Assembly (NCBI GenBank): GCA_937766455.1
Contig: CALLXD010000011.1
Span: 1 to 64,000 of the forward strand
Source: Vicinamibacterales bacterium
Lineage (GTDB): Bacteria > Acidobacteriota > Vicinamibacteria > Vicinamibacterales > UBA8438
Length of the DNA: 64,000 bases
Direction: 5' to 3'
How positions within the stretch are numbered: the stretch's first letter is position 1; each line of letters opens with the position of its first letter. The notes under the pieces are model-generated. The model made no database searches. It was not told the DNA's origin and saw nothing but the letters and a program-made list of their open reading frames with translations. Of the stretch, positions 40,472 through 50,303 are shown piece after piece. The position numbers and the translations under genes are program-made.

Positions 40472-41689
40472 TTATGTATACGCACCGAAACCGAAAAACC
40501 AGTGCTTTTTTGCAAACCGGTAGACCCAGTTCTCTTCCGGAATCTCGTTCCCCGGATTGTACTGGCTCGGTCGGGACTGCAATCCGTCGAGTTCGGTTCC
40601 CGCCGTTTGGCGGATCGTCGTATCGCCCGCACCGTGCCGCGTGACTATCTCTTTCAGGAGGTCTGGACGCTCCAGCACGATACAGCCCTGAGTGGCTCCG
40701 GCCGCCGTCTTACGAAAGTCCTTGAGGAGCGGCGACTCCGTCATCGTCTTGTAGATGTCGCCGTCGTTGTCCTGAATCTTCTCGTTCGCGAACTGGATAA
40801 TCGGGCACGGTTCGACGTCGCCGAACGGACTGACGTGATGGCTGATGCCGGTGGCCGCTGGACACAACGCCTCGCCCTTATCGTCCCAGTAGGCGTCAAT
40901 CAGGCCGATTGGCTTCCGGTTCCGCATGTCCATCACGAAGCGCCGCACGTTCAATACCTGTTCCGGTTGGAGCGCCAGCTGCCCGTTCGGCACCGGTCCG
41001 ACCACGCGGTAGGTGTGGAACCAGCAGTAGTGCACACCCATGTCGATGAGTGTGTCGATCCACTCCTCACGCACCAGGTCGTCGATGTTGGTCTGACAGA
41101 CGCTGCTCGCCACCCCTGTGATGAGGCCGTGGCGCACGCACGCCCGAATGCCCTCCAGCGTCCGGTTGAGCACACCACTCCGTCCGCGGCGGGTGTCGCT
41201 GATCGACTCTGTTCCTTCGACGCTGATCAGCGGCGTGGCGTTGCCGGCTTCGCGCAACTGCGCCGCCACCGCGTCCGTGATGGGATGGCCGTTGGTGAAA
41301 ATCTGGAAGTAGCAGTCAGGGTGTGCCTTCAGAATCCTGATCAGATCCGGGTGCATGAACGGTTCACCGCCCAGGATCCCGAAGAAGCTGTTCCCGTGCT
41401 TCTTGGCGTTGTTAATCAGCGTATTCATGTCGTCGAAGCTGATCATGTGCTGCGGCTTGTCTACGTCGACCCAGCACCCCTGGCACCGCAAGTTGCAGCT
41501 GTTGGTGATGGAGATATAGATAAATGGCGGGAAGCTGATGCCCTGCTTGAGCCGCTTCTTGAAGCGCTGGACCGACCGCACGCCCTTGTAGCCGAAGTTG
41601 TACGCGAACTTCCAGAGAATGCGCGCGTCAGTGGAGCGCATCGTCCGATACCCGAGTCCGACGGTTGGTCCAAGCACTAGATGCCCCAC
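40472..41689 (-). CDS. radical SAM protein
   Basis: SITNSCNLRCQGCWVDVDKP (CxxxCxxC), FFGILGGEPFMHPDL, C-terminal GISHHVSPFGDVEPCPIIQFA. Confidence 0.93.
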   Translation of the reverse strand: MGHLVLGPTVGLGYRTMRSTDARILWKFAYNFGYKGVRSVQRFKKRLKQGISFPPFIYISITNSCNLRCQGCWVDVDKPQHMISFDDMNTLINNAKKHGNSFFGILGGEPFMHPDLIRILKAHPDCYFQIFTNGHPITDAVAAQLREAGNATPLISVEGTESISDTRRGRSGVLNRTLEGIRACVRHGLITGVASSVCQTNIDDLVREEWIDTLIDMGVHYCWFHTYRVVGPVPNGQLALQPEQVLNVRRFVMDMRNRKPIGLIDAYWDDKGEALCPAATGISHHVSPFGDVEPCPIIQFANEKIQDNDGDIYKTMTESPLLKDFRKTAAGATQGCIVLERPDLLKEIVTRHGAGDTTIRQTAGTELDGLQSRPSQYNPGNEIPEENWVYRFAKKHWFFGFGAYT

Positions 41690-42561
41690 TCCGTGTCTGA
41701 TGGTGCCGGACGTGCGTCTTTGACCGTTTGCGACATGGCCTGACGCTTCGCCAACTTTGCTTTCGCCCGGGCGGCGCGCTCCTCGATATCTTCGGCCGAT
41801 GGGAGCGTCATCAGGACTTCGTCGGGAATATCGAGGTCTTTCTTGAGCTTCCCCAGACAGCGTTTGCGCTCGAGAAGCGCCTTTGATTCGTCTCGCTCGG
41901 TGGAGAACCGCTTCCGCGCGTCCTGCTGCCGGCTCCGAAGCGACCCATACAAGTCACCGCCGAGCAGGGTCGAAATATCCACCTTCATCGCTTCGCGCTG
42001 GATGTCCTCCGCGCGCACCACATCCCCGTTGATCGGCCCCTTGCCGTATTTCGGGAAGAGAATCGCCACTTCCGGGCACACCCGCGAGCAGGCGGGGCAA
42101 TCGGTCTTGCAGTTGTCCTGGTTCTGCACCGTGATCTGTTGCTGCTTGTCGACGCCGTACACGTCGAATAGGCAGAACGTGAGGCACTGCATGCAGTTCG
42201 TGCATCGGTCGTAGTCGATCACGGGAAACCACGGTTTCCACGCGTCGAGCTTTCGGGCGCCCGTCGCCTCGCGCACTTCGCTGGCGGCCTGGAGGGGCGG
42301 ACCGTCGGACAAATTACGGAAATGTACTTCCTGGTCTGGCGGGACGACCGGCGGCGTTCCCACGGGGTCCAGTAGACCCAGCACAAGGACCGGCGCGTCG
42401 TCGGCTGGCGTGACCTGTTGTCCGGCGACCGGACGCGTGACTTCGAACCCACCGTCCAGCAGGGTCGACAACGCCTGAAAGCGGTCGTCGTCGGCGAGTG
42501 GGGTGCTCCCGGGACCCTCATACAGGACAACGCGCAGGTTCCTGCCTTCGGTCCGACTCAC
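41677..42561 (-). CDS. 4Fe-4S ferredoxin-type protein
   Basis: YDRCTNCMQCLTFCLFDVYGV...NCKTDCPACSRVCPEVAILFPKY; GTG start with GTGA overlap to upstream gene. Confidence 0.88.
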   Translation of the reverse strand: MSRTEGRNLRVVLYEGPGSTPLADDDRFQALSTLLDGGFEVTRPVAGQQVTPADDAPVLVLGLLDPVGTPPVVPPDQEVHFRNLSDGPPLQAASEVREATGARKLDAWKPWFPVIDYDRCTNCMQCLTFCLFDVYGVDKQQQITVQNQDNCKTDCPACSRVCPEVAILFPKYGKGPINGDVVRAEDIQREAMKVDISTLLGGDLYGSLRSRQQDARKRFSTERDESKALLERKRCLGKLKKDLDIPDEVLMTLPSAEDIEERAARAKAKLAKRQAMSQTVKDARPAPSDTEWGI

Positions 42562-42872
42562 GCCAGGAGCTCCTTGATGACGTCGTCGGCAGAGTCCTCG
42601 CGCATGTTCAATACCTCGACGCCCTCGCCCGGCAACGGAGTGCCGGCAGCGTGGAAGAGCCACTTTACGGCTCGGGGGTAACAGGCGGCGATCTTGGTGC
42701 AGCCGCCGTCGGCAATCTTCTTCAGCGCGGGGTCCTTGCGCGCCGACATGTCGCACAGGTCGGCCACGGCGTCGAACGCGTGACCGGAGTCGCTGAGGCG
42801 GCGCAGCACGTCCTTCTTGACCTCGGCCGGAACGACCTTCGCGTACGTGCAGTTGCAGTACAAGATGCTCAT
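42558..42872 (-). CDS. small Cys-rich protein, possible redox/Fe-S partner
   Basis: MSILYCNCTYAKVVPAEVKKDVL...DLCDMSARKDPALKKIADGGCTKIAACYPRAVKWLF; 4-nt overlaps both sides. Confidence 0.7.
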   Translation of the reverse strand: MSILYCNCTYAKVVPAEVKKDVLRRLSDSGHAFDAVADLCDMSARKDPALKKIADGGCTKIAACYPRAVKWLFHAAGTPLPGEGVEVLNMREDSADDVIKELLA

Positions 42873-43969
42873 CGCACCATCCGGTGCGTCGGAGTCGGTC
42901 GACCAGGGCGCAGTTGTTCAAGATGTTCCATGGTGGTCCGCACGCCAACTAGCGCGCCAAGTGCCTCGCGTGTGACCGACTCCAATATCTCCGGATCCGC
43001 TTCGGCCCGCAGGTTGATGACCAGTTCGCCGCTCTCGACGCGGTCGAGCAGCGACTCCCTGAGGTCAGGTTCGCGGTCCGCACCCACCACGCTCACGACC
43101 GACAGCGTCCCCGACCCATCCTTCGAATCCAGGGTCATCTTCAAGTGGGCGATGTCTTGCCCACTGCCCGCGACCCGGTCGCGGATATGCTGGGCTAGCG
43201 CGACCAACGTCTGGTTTCCGTCAAACGGCGTGTCCGATGCAAGCTGGACCGTACAGTTCAACCAGCCCAGCAGTGCCTCCCCCTCAGCGTATATATCGTA
43301 GTCGATCTCCATCGCCGGCCATGTGGAATGTTCCCCACTTGTTACGGCCTCGAACCACGGCTCGACCCCGGTGCCGTCCTTGGAGGAGCACCGGAAAATC
43401 CGCGCTCGCGGGAAGCCGTCGGCCAGCGCCGCGTCCAGGCGATCGAGCCACTCGGCCGGATGCGCGTCGCACTTGTTGATCACGATGAGGTCTGCCTCTT
43501 GGAGCTGTTTGCGATAGACGTAGGCGACCTTCTCTGAGAACGACCGGCCCTCAGCCAGGCCGAGGATGCGCGCGGCGCGCATCGGGTCGACCATGACGCT
43601 GAGCGGTGCCACCCTGAAGCGATCGCCATAGATGCGACGCAGTGGATAGGACACGGTGGCGACCAGGTCGGTACAACTGCCCACCGGTTCAGCCAGAAAC
43701 ACATCCGGTCGCGAACTCTGGGTCAGGCTGTCGGCGGCGTCCAGCAATGAGTTGAAGCGGCAGCAGAAACAGCCGCCCGTGATCTCCTCGACCGGGAAGC
43801 CCTTGGACCGCAAGAGCGTGGTGTCGACGAGCCCACTACTCTGGTCGTTACAGATCAGGCCGACCCGTTTGCCCTGGTCAGTGAGGTGTTGGGCGAGACC
43901 GGCCACAGCGGTTGTCTTCCCGGCGCCCAGGAACCCGCCGATCATGATGTACCGCGCCAAATCACTCAT
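42869..43969 (-). CDS. CobW/HypB-type metallochaperone GTPase
   Basis: GGFLGAGKTT P-loop, ITGGCFCCRFNSLLDA (CxCC), NKCD. Confidence 0.92.
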   Translation of the reverse strand: MSDLARYIMIGGFLGAGKTTAVAGLAQHLTDQGKRVGLICNDQSSGLVDTTLLRSKGFPVEEITGGCFCCRFNSLLDAADSLTQSSRPDVFLAEPVGSCTDLVATVSYPLRRIYGDRFRVAPLSVMVDPMRAARILGLAEGRSFSEKVAYVYRKQLQEADLIVINKCDAHPAEWLDRLDAALADGFPRARIFRCSSKDGTGVEPWFEAVTSGEHSTWPAMEIDYDIYAEGEALLGWLNCTVQLASDTPFDGNQTLVALAQHIRDRVAGSGQDIAHLKMTLDSKDGSGTLSVVSVVGADREPDLRESLLDRVESGELVINLRAEADPEILESVTREALGALVGVRTTMEHLEQLRPGRPTPTHRMVR

Positions 43970-44414
43970 GCCGTTGTCCCAACATCTTGTCGATGGTCGT
44001 GTCGAGCAGTGCGATGTAGCCGTGCACGTCCAGACAGTCGTCGCCGGGTTGGCCGCGTACCTTGAAGAGCCAGCCTTTGCCGTACGGGTCGTTGGTCAGG
44101 ATCTGGACGTTCTTGTCCACGGCTGGGTTGAACCCGTCGAAGTGACCGGCGAGCGGTGAGAACATGTCCGTCACTGCCTTGAACCCCTCGAGCCAGCCGA
44201 TGACCTGTCCGGTTTCGACCGCAGTGCCCGGTTCAGTCTCGAAACCCAGTTCCACGATTTCGCCCAGCATCCGCACCGCGAACTTGGTGAACCCGACGCG
44301 CCATAGGTGTTCATCCTCCTGCTCGAGCCAGCTGTGTCCCGCGGTGTAGAGCCGGTGTTCGAGGAGACGTGTCGAGAATCGCGAGCGCTTGTAGTGAATC
44401 TCTTCCGCTGACAT
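43962..44414 (-). CDS. GcvH-like lipoyl carrier protein
   Basis: YTAGHSWLEQEDEHLWRVGFTKFAVRMLGEIVELGFETEPGTAVETGQVIGWLEGFKAVTDMFSPLAG. Confidence 0.88.
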   Translation of the reverse strand: MSAEEIHYKRSRFSTRLLEHRLYTAGHSWLEQEDEHLWRVGFTKFAVRMLGEIVELGFETEPGTAVETGQVIGWLEGFKAVTDMFSPLAGHFDGFNPAVDKNVQILTNDPYGKGWLFKVRGQPGDDCLDVHGYIALLDTTIDKMLGQRHE

Positions 44415-44597
44415 TTCTATTTCGCCCGGACGGCCGCCGAACCCGGTACGGCCCCGGTGCTGGCGTCCTGCATTCCCCACGTGCTGCCCGCTTCAGGCGG
44501 GGCTCGCCCCGGACCTCTCGCGGTCGTGTCGTGACGAACGCACCCCGCGATCGTAACAGGCCGACGGCCGAGCAGAGTCAGGGGGCCGCCGTTGTCA

Positions 44598-45035
44598 CTA
44601 CTTGGCGCTCGCGCCGTCGGGCGTGAAAACCATGCGCACGGCGCGTCCTTCCTCACCCCCTGGTGCGAGATTGGTCATTTGCAGCACGATGTTGCCGTCG
44701 GGGCGCTCGGATAGCGTGGTTCTCCAGCACCATCCTGGGCCGTAGGTATGTTGGACGGTGAACAGCCCGGTGGCGTCGGGAACATGCGCACATGCGGCCG
44801 GTTCGGGTTGATGCCAGCTGTCTCTCCACGTTGCCCCGCTTGCCTCGACGGTCAAGCGCCCCTGCTGGTCCTGGTCTTCGTGCGACCACGTGTAGTCGAT
44901 CGCGTTTGCCTGGATCCGGAGTGTGCACGGACTCCGGAATACGGTATTCCCTTCCGGGTCGAGCCACAGTTCGGCACTGCCGTCCGTCGGGTGGTGTCCG
45001 GGCCTGGCCCGTTCAGCGCCGCCCGTTGAGGACAT
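44598..45035 (-). CDS. hypothetical protein
   Basis: Coding-like reading AELWLDPEGNTVFRSPCTLRIQANAIDYTWSHEDQDQQGRLTVEASGATWRDSWHQ; overlaps TRAP gene stop. Confidence 0.65.
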   Translation of the reverse strand: MSSTGGAERARPGHHPTDGSAELWLDPEGNTVFRSPCTLRIQANAIDYTWSHEDQDQQGRLTVEASGATWRDSWHQPEPAACAHVPDATGLFTVQHTYGPGWCWRTTLSERPDGNIVLQMTNLAPGGEEGRAVRMVFTPDGASAK

Positions 45036-46980
45036 AAATTATCCCGAACAACACGACCCCGGCGCCGTCGAGAATCGGGACGTTCAGCCCGGCCACTGCA
45101 ACGTTAGGGCCGGGGGCGAGCAACAGCGCCGCGGCTGCGTACATCGCGACCCGCAGCGGCGTCGTCAGTGCGTTTCGGAGTTGGCCGGTGATGGCGGAGG
45201 CGAAGCAGAGCACACCGAGTGTGCCCATCAGCACCGGCACGAACATCTCAAGCGGACCGGCGGCATCGCCGGTCGGGGTGAGCATGAGCAGCTCGGGTCT
45301 GTACACGAAGATGAAGGGCAGGGTGAAGCCGACCAGCGCGAAGCGGAACGCGGCGAAGCTGGTCTGCATGATGTTGGTGCCCGCGATCGACGCGGCGGCG
45401 TAGCCAGCGAGCGCGACCGGTGGGGTCACCATGGACATCATGCCGAAGTAGAAGATGAACATGTGCGCGGCCAGCGGCACGACGCCCAGGTTGCCCAGTA
45501 CTGGGCCAATGAGTGTTGCGAGGAGCAGATAGCAGACAGCCGACGGCAGCCCCATGCCGAGCACGATCGACGACACCATGATCAGGAGCAGCGCCAGAAA
45601 CAAGCTCTGCTCGGCGAGCGGCAAGATGGTGGCGGGCAGCCGGGTGCCGATGCCGGTCAGGGTCACGATGCCGATGATGATGCCGACCGAGGCGGAGGCG
45701 GCGACGAGCGACACGACATCGCGTGCCGACTTGGCGAACGCCTCGATGATGGCACCGAGTGACAGACGCGTGCGGGGATTGAACGCGCCGACGACGACGA
45801 TGGCCAGCAGTGAAACGGTGACGGCCCGGAACGGCGTGTAGCCGACGATCAACATCACGATCAGCGTCCCGAGCGCTGTCGCGAAGACGACGCCTTCCAT
45901 CAGCGACTCCGCGAGCGGCTTCGTCTTCACCGCGCTGGCCTTCAGGGCCGCGGCACTGCCTTCCGTGCTCCGCGCGTGGAAATGGGTAATCAAGAAGAGC
46001 GACAGGTAGTAGAGGACGGCCGGAATCAGGGCGGCCCGAATGATCTGGAGATACGTGACCGGTGGGTCGACGATCTCCAACATCATGTAGGCACCGGCCC
46101 CCATCACGGGTGGCATCAGCGCGCCACCGGAACTCGCGGCGGCCTGGATACCGGCGGCGGTGGTGGCCTTGAAGCCGGCGCTTCGCATCATCGGAATCGT
46201 GAAGGTGCCGGTTGTGGCGGTGTTGGCGACCGCGCTGCCCGAGAGCGACCCCATCAGCCCGCTGCTGAGCACCGCCACCTTGGCCGGGCCGCCGGGGCTC
46301 GAGCCGAAGACCGACTGCGCGAAGTCGATGATGAAGCGCGTCGCGCCGGTGGCGGCCAGAAATGCACCGAAGATGACGAAGAGAAACACGTAGGTGAACA
46401 TGACGCTCAGCGCGACCCCGAAGGTCCCCTGAGCCTGTAGAAATGTTTGCGCGACGATGCGTTCGATGGAGTATCCGCGATGTGGAAACAGCCAGTCCGG
46501 CATGCTGGGGCCGATGTAGGCGTAGACCAGGAAGAGCCCCGACATGATTGGCAGCGCCCAACCCAGGGACCGCCGCGCGGCTTCAATGACAATCAGGAGT
46601 CCAATGACACCGACCAGGATGTCGGCCGAGGTTTCGAACCCGGCGCGGTTGCCGAGCGATGAGCCGCCCTGCCAGATGCCCTGGAAAAATGGCTCGTTCT
46701 GTACCAGCACCCAGCCGCAGCACACGGCGGCCAGCACCGCCAGCAGAATGTCGCTGGCTTTGGCGACGGCGTTGTCCTTCAGTGTCGGGTGAATCGGGAT
46801 GTTCAGGAAGCAGATGACCAGGCCGAGCAGCGCGAAGACGGCGAGCTGGGGCTGCGGCGCCAGGACGGGGTAGTTCACCTGCGCCAGGGTGAACGCGCAG
46901 AGCGCGACCGCCAGCACGCGAGAGACGAGCTGTCTGGGCGTCATTGTGGCCACCACTACCGGCCTATGGCCAGATGCCAA
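45013..46980 (-). CDS. TRAP transporter fused permease
   Basis: Long multi-TM; GSLSGSAVANTATTGTFTIPMMRSAGFKATTAAGIQAAASSGGALMPPVMGAGAY. Confidence 0.95.
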   Translation of the reverse strand: MASGHRPVVVATMTPRQLVSRVLAVALCAFTLAQVNYPVLAPQPQLAVFALLGLVICFLNIPIHPTLKDNAVAKASDILLAVLAAVCCGWVLVQNEPFFQGIWQGGSSLGNRAGFETSADILVGVIGLLIVIEAARRSLGWALPIMSGLFLVYAYIGPSMPDWLFPHRGYSIERIVAQTFLQAQGTFGVALSVMFTYVFLFVIFGAFLAATGATRFIIDFAQSVFGSSPGGPAKVAVLSSGLMGSLSGSAVANTATTGTFTIPMMRSAGFKATTAAGIQAAASSGGALMPPVMGAGAYMMLEIVDPPVTYLQIIRAALIPAVLYYLSLFLITHFHARSTEGSAAALKASAVKTKPLAESLMEGVVFATALGTLIVMLIVGYTPFRAVTVSLLAIVVVGAFNPRTRLSLGAIIEAFAKSARDVVSLVAASASVGIIIGIVTLTGIGTRLPATILPLAEQSLFLALLLIMVSSIVLGMGLPSAVCYLLLATLIGPVLGNLGVVPLAAHMFIFYFGMMSMVTPPVALAGYAAASIAGTNIMQTSFAAFRFALVGFTLPFIFVYRPELLMLTPTGDAAGPLEMFVPVLMGTLGVLCFASAITGQLRNALTTPLRVAMYAAAALLLAPGPNVAVAGLNVPILDGAGVVLFGIIYVLNGRR

Positions 46981-47947
46981 TCTCCTGGTAGTAGCGAATG
47001 GCGCCGGGGTGAAACTCGGTTCCGGTGTCGCGGATCACGTTGTTCTCGTTGATGGCGCGCCCGGCGGCGTGCTTTTCGACGACGCTGGCACGCTGCTCAT
47101 ACAAGGTCTTGGTGATGTTGTACACCAGGTCTTCGTCAACGGCAGCCGATGTGATCAGGTGCATCGACCCGACGTCGAGCCCCTCATAGGCCTCTGCCTG
47201 GCCGCGGTAGGTGTCGGCCGGGATCGTGGCGGGCCGGAAGAACACATATTCCTCGGTTAACTGCCGTTTCGCCTCGTCTGCGAACGGAATGAAGTGAATG
47301 TCCTGTGAGGCCGAGGCCTGGGTGATGGACGCGGTCGGGACTGCACCGCCGACGAACACGGCGGCGGCCGAGCCGTCGGCAATCAGGTCGACCGCGCCGG
47401 CCTGGGTGGCGTTCAGTGGGGTGAAGTCGTCGTATGTGATCCCGTGCGCCGCCAGGAGCGGCCCGACGAAATACTCGAACCCTGCGCCGGCTGGTCCGAC
47501 ACCAACCCGGTTGCCACGCAGGTCCTCAATGGTCTTGACGTCAGAGCCTTCCGGCGCGATGAAGAGCGCTACGTTCGGCGCCAGCGTCATCACCGCGCGC
47601 ATCGGGTAGGCCTTGTCCCAGCCTTCACCGCCCCGCACCGCGAAATATGTAATGGCCGCGTTCGACATGGCAAAATCGAGTTCGCCGCTGTCGAGCCGTC
47701 GAATGTTCTCTTGCGACCCGCTCGTCGCCTCAGCCGTGGTGCTCCAGCCGAACGCATCGCCGAATTCGTTGACGACCTCGGCCAGGGCGCTGCCCACGAC
47801 AAAGAACGCGCCGCCGGGGGGAGCCGTGCCCACGCTCAGAAATATCCGTGACGGGGCCGTATCACCCGATTCGCTACCGTTGCCGCCGCCGCACGACGCG
47901 GCGAGCGTGCCCACCATCAACGCAACCAGAAAACCGACTCGGCGCAT
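46964..47947 (-). CDS. TAXI family TRAP transporter solute-binding lipoprotein
   Basis: Lipobox LAASCGG; LSVGTAPPGGAFFVVGSALAEVV; LRGNRVGVGPAGAGFEY. Confidence 0.93.
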   Translation of the reverse strand: MRRVGFLVALMVGTLAASCGGGNGSESGDTAPSRIFLSVGTAPPGGAFFVVGSALAEVVNEFGDAFGWSTTAEATSGSQENIRRLDSGELDFAMSNAAITYFAVRGGEGWDKAYPMRAVMTLAPNVALFIAPEGSDVKTIEDLRGNRVGVGPAGAGFEYFVGPLLAAHGITYDDFTPLNATQAGAVDLIADGSAAAVFVGGAVPTASITQASASQDIHFIPFADEAKRQLTEEYVFFRPATIPADTYRGQAEAYEGLDVGSMHLITSAAVDEDLVYNITKTLYEQRASVVEKHAAGRAINENNVIRDTGTEFHPGAIRYYQEIGIWP

Positions 47948-48086
47948 GCTGTTCTCCACCCGGGAACCGACGCGTCCTTGCGTCGGCGAGATTCGCTGTC
48001 GCCCGCACACGGTGGCGGACCCTCATCAAACCAGTAATGCTACTCTAGGCGCCGGCCGAGGAGCCACCGGGTTGTACCACAGGCTG

Positions 48087-48467
48087 CTACGTGCTCGATG
48101 CACGTTCGGGACCAAAGATGGAGAGCAGGTGTCCGTCCGGGTCTCTGAAATTGGCGGCCCATTGGTCGCCGGTCACGTTGCGCGGCGCGCTGAGAAATTC
48201 CACGCCACGTGACAGCAACGCCTCGTGGGTCGCGGTCACGTCGTCTACCCCGAACACCACTTCGGTGGCGCCGGCCGGTGGCGTGGCCAGGCCGGCGTGG
48301 GCGGTGCTGAGCGCGAGCGCGACCCCGCCAGCGTTCAGGAACACGAATCCGTCCATCTCGAACTGCAGGTCAAGTCCCAGCGTTTCTCGGTAGAACGCGG
48401 CCGAGCGTGCGAGGTCGGTGACGCCGAGAAAGATGTTGTTGATCCGGGCCAGTTTGATGTCGTTCAT
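48087..48467 (-). CDS. VOC family protein
   Basis: INNIFLGVTDLARSAAFYRETLGLDLQFE...FRDPDGHLLSIFGP. Confidence 0.9.
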   Translation of the reverse strand: MNDIKLARINNIFLGVTDLARSAAFYRETLGLDLQFEMDGFVFLNAGGVALALSTAHAGLATPPAGATEVVFGVDDVTATHEALLSRGVEFLSAPRNVTGDQWAANFRDPDGHLLSIFGPERASST

Positions 48468-49806
48468 GGTGCCTCCACGACAAAGCGACGTGCCTTCATT
48501 TCGAATCGTGGCAGCGTGTTGGTCGCCACGATCCGCACCGGTACGCTGAGCCCCATCGACTCGCGCAGCGCCTGCGCGACCCGTGCGGCCACGTCGTGCG
48601 CGGCGGCGGCGGGCGCGAGTTCGACCTCGACCGCCAGCGCGGAAAGGGTATCGCTCGCGGAGACCGTGGACCGGAATTCGACGATTTCAGGAAACCGCCG
48701 CACCACCGCTTCGACGGCGGTCGGATACACGTTGACGCCACGGACGCACACCATATCGTCGGCCCGCGACAGAATGCCTCCGGCTGCCCTGACCAGTGTG
48801 CGACCGCAGGGGCAGGGCGTTCGGTCCAGCCGCACGACGTCCCGGGTCCGGTAGCGAATCACCGGACTGGCAGTGCGGCCCAGGTTGGTGACGACGAGTT
48901 CGCCTGGCTCGCCGTCCGGGACCGGCCCCCCTGTGTTGGGGTCAACCACCTCGCAAATGAACTCGCATTCATTGAGATGCAGGGAGCCGGGGGCCTCCCA
49001 GCACTCGAAGCTGATCGGTCCCACCTCGGTCAAACCGTGGTGGTCGATGACCCGCGCGCCCCAGGCTGATTCCAGCTGTGCCCGGGTCGCCGGAATGCTC
49101 CCGCCCGGCTCGCCGGCCACGATCACGGTGCGGACACTGTGTTCCGGACCGGCCGCGAGGTCGAGGATGCCGGTCTCCCGGGCGACGTGTGCGAGTCGCA
49201 GCGCGTAGGTCGGCGTGCAGCAGACCACGGTCGGCCGACTCGTGGCCAGAAGCCGGAGGCGTGACTCGCTGGACATGCCGCCACCGGGAATGACCATGGC
49301 TCCCAACTGTGACCCGGCGTCAAACGCGGACCAGAAGCCGAGAAACGGGCCGAACCCGAAAGGAAAAAAATACGGTCGTCGGCGGTGACGCGGGCAGCGC
49401 GATAGACCGCGGCCCAGCACGCCGTCACCCAGGCCCAGCTCTCGTTGGTGTCTGGCCACCGCAGGGGGCGGCCGGTGGTGGATGACGTCTGGTGATACCG
49501 CGTGTAGCGGTTGAGTGGTTCTGTAAGTGCGGTGCCCCACGGTGGACTCGCGTCCTGGTCGGCGGCGAGCTCCTGCTTCGACGTCAGGGGCAGCAGGCGG
49601 AGGTCGTTGGGGGTGCGTAGGGTCTCGGCGGTGACCCCGGCTGCGTCCAGCTTGTGCGTGTAGAAGCGGTTGCGCCCGTGCACCGCGGCCAGCAGTGCCC
49701 GCAGCCGGTCCATCTGGCGCGCAGCAATGTGGTCGCGGGGCGCACACTCGGCTGCGGGCGGGACCATCTCGGGTGGTACAACCTCGGGCGCTCCGGTGGT
49801 CATCAC
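48464..49806 (-). pseudogene. phenylacetate-CoA ligase-like adenylate-forming enzyme, frameshifted in a homopolymer at 49364-49370
   Basis: QTSSTTGRPLRWPDT in frame 1, then FPFGFGPFLGFWSAFDAGSQLG...HHGLTEVGPISFEC...RYRTRDVVRLDRTPCPCGRT in frame 2; 7 A where 8 would restore ADDRIFFPFGFGPF. Confidence 0.88.
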
Positions 49807-50291
49807 GCGTCCGGTCCCTCAGCGGCCCGTCGGGCCGTGTCATCCGCTGTGTGGCCCGTCGTGGTCCCGGGCCCGTCGGCCGCCGACACGGTGAACCGGT
49901 CAGCGATGTTCGCCGGTATCGCGGTGCCTCGCATCGGCTCTCCTGGACGCTTGCTCACGCAGACGACTGTCAGCGTTCCGCGCGCAGCCACCGCGCCGCT
50001 GACCTCGATGGTGGCCGCGTAGGACAGGCTCTTGGCCGTTTTCTGCGTGACGCGGAGCACCACGTCGAACTCATCTTCGAAGCGCAGCGGCCGGAGAAAC
50101 TCGAAACTGGTGGCCACCCTGGGGAACCCGATTGCGGCTCCGGGGGGAGCAATGCTCAGGCCCGCCGCTCTCCACATGGCGTGTTCGGCCTCTTCCATGT
50201 AGCGAAAGAACACGCTGAAGTGGACGATGCCGGCGGTGTCCGTTTCGTAGAACTGGACGCGCCGGGTCAGCCGAAATTCGCTAGTGGCCAC
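49803..50291 (-). CDS. acyl-CoA thioesterase (4HBT)
   Basis: RRVQFYETDTAGIVHFSVFFRYMEEAEHAMWR. Confidence 0.9.
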   Translation of the reverse strand: MATSEFRLTRRVQFYETDTAGIVHFSVFFRYMEEAEHAMWRAAGLSIAPPGAAIGFPRVATSFEFLRPLRFEDEFDVVLRVTQKTAKSLSYAATIEVSGAVAARGTLTVVCVSKRPGEPMRGTAIPANIADRFTVSAADGPGTTTGHTADDTARRAAEGPDA

Positions 50292-50303
50292 AGTGACACG
50301 CGC

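Noticed and set aside
39284-41680. 798-aa plus-strand ORF
   Set aside because: Antisense to the DUF116-IPPS and radical SAM genes; Arg/His/Val-rich composition with no motifs, a typical GC-rich shadow ORF
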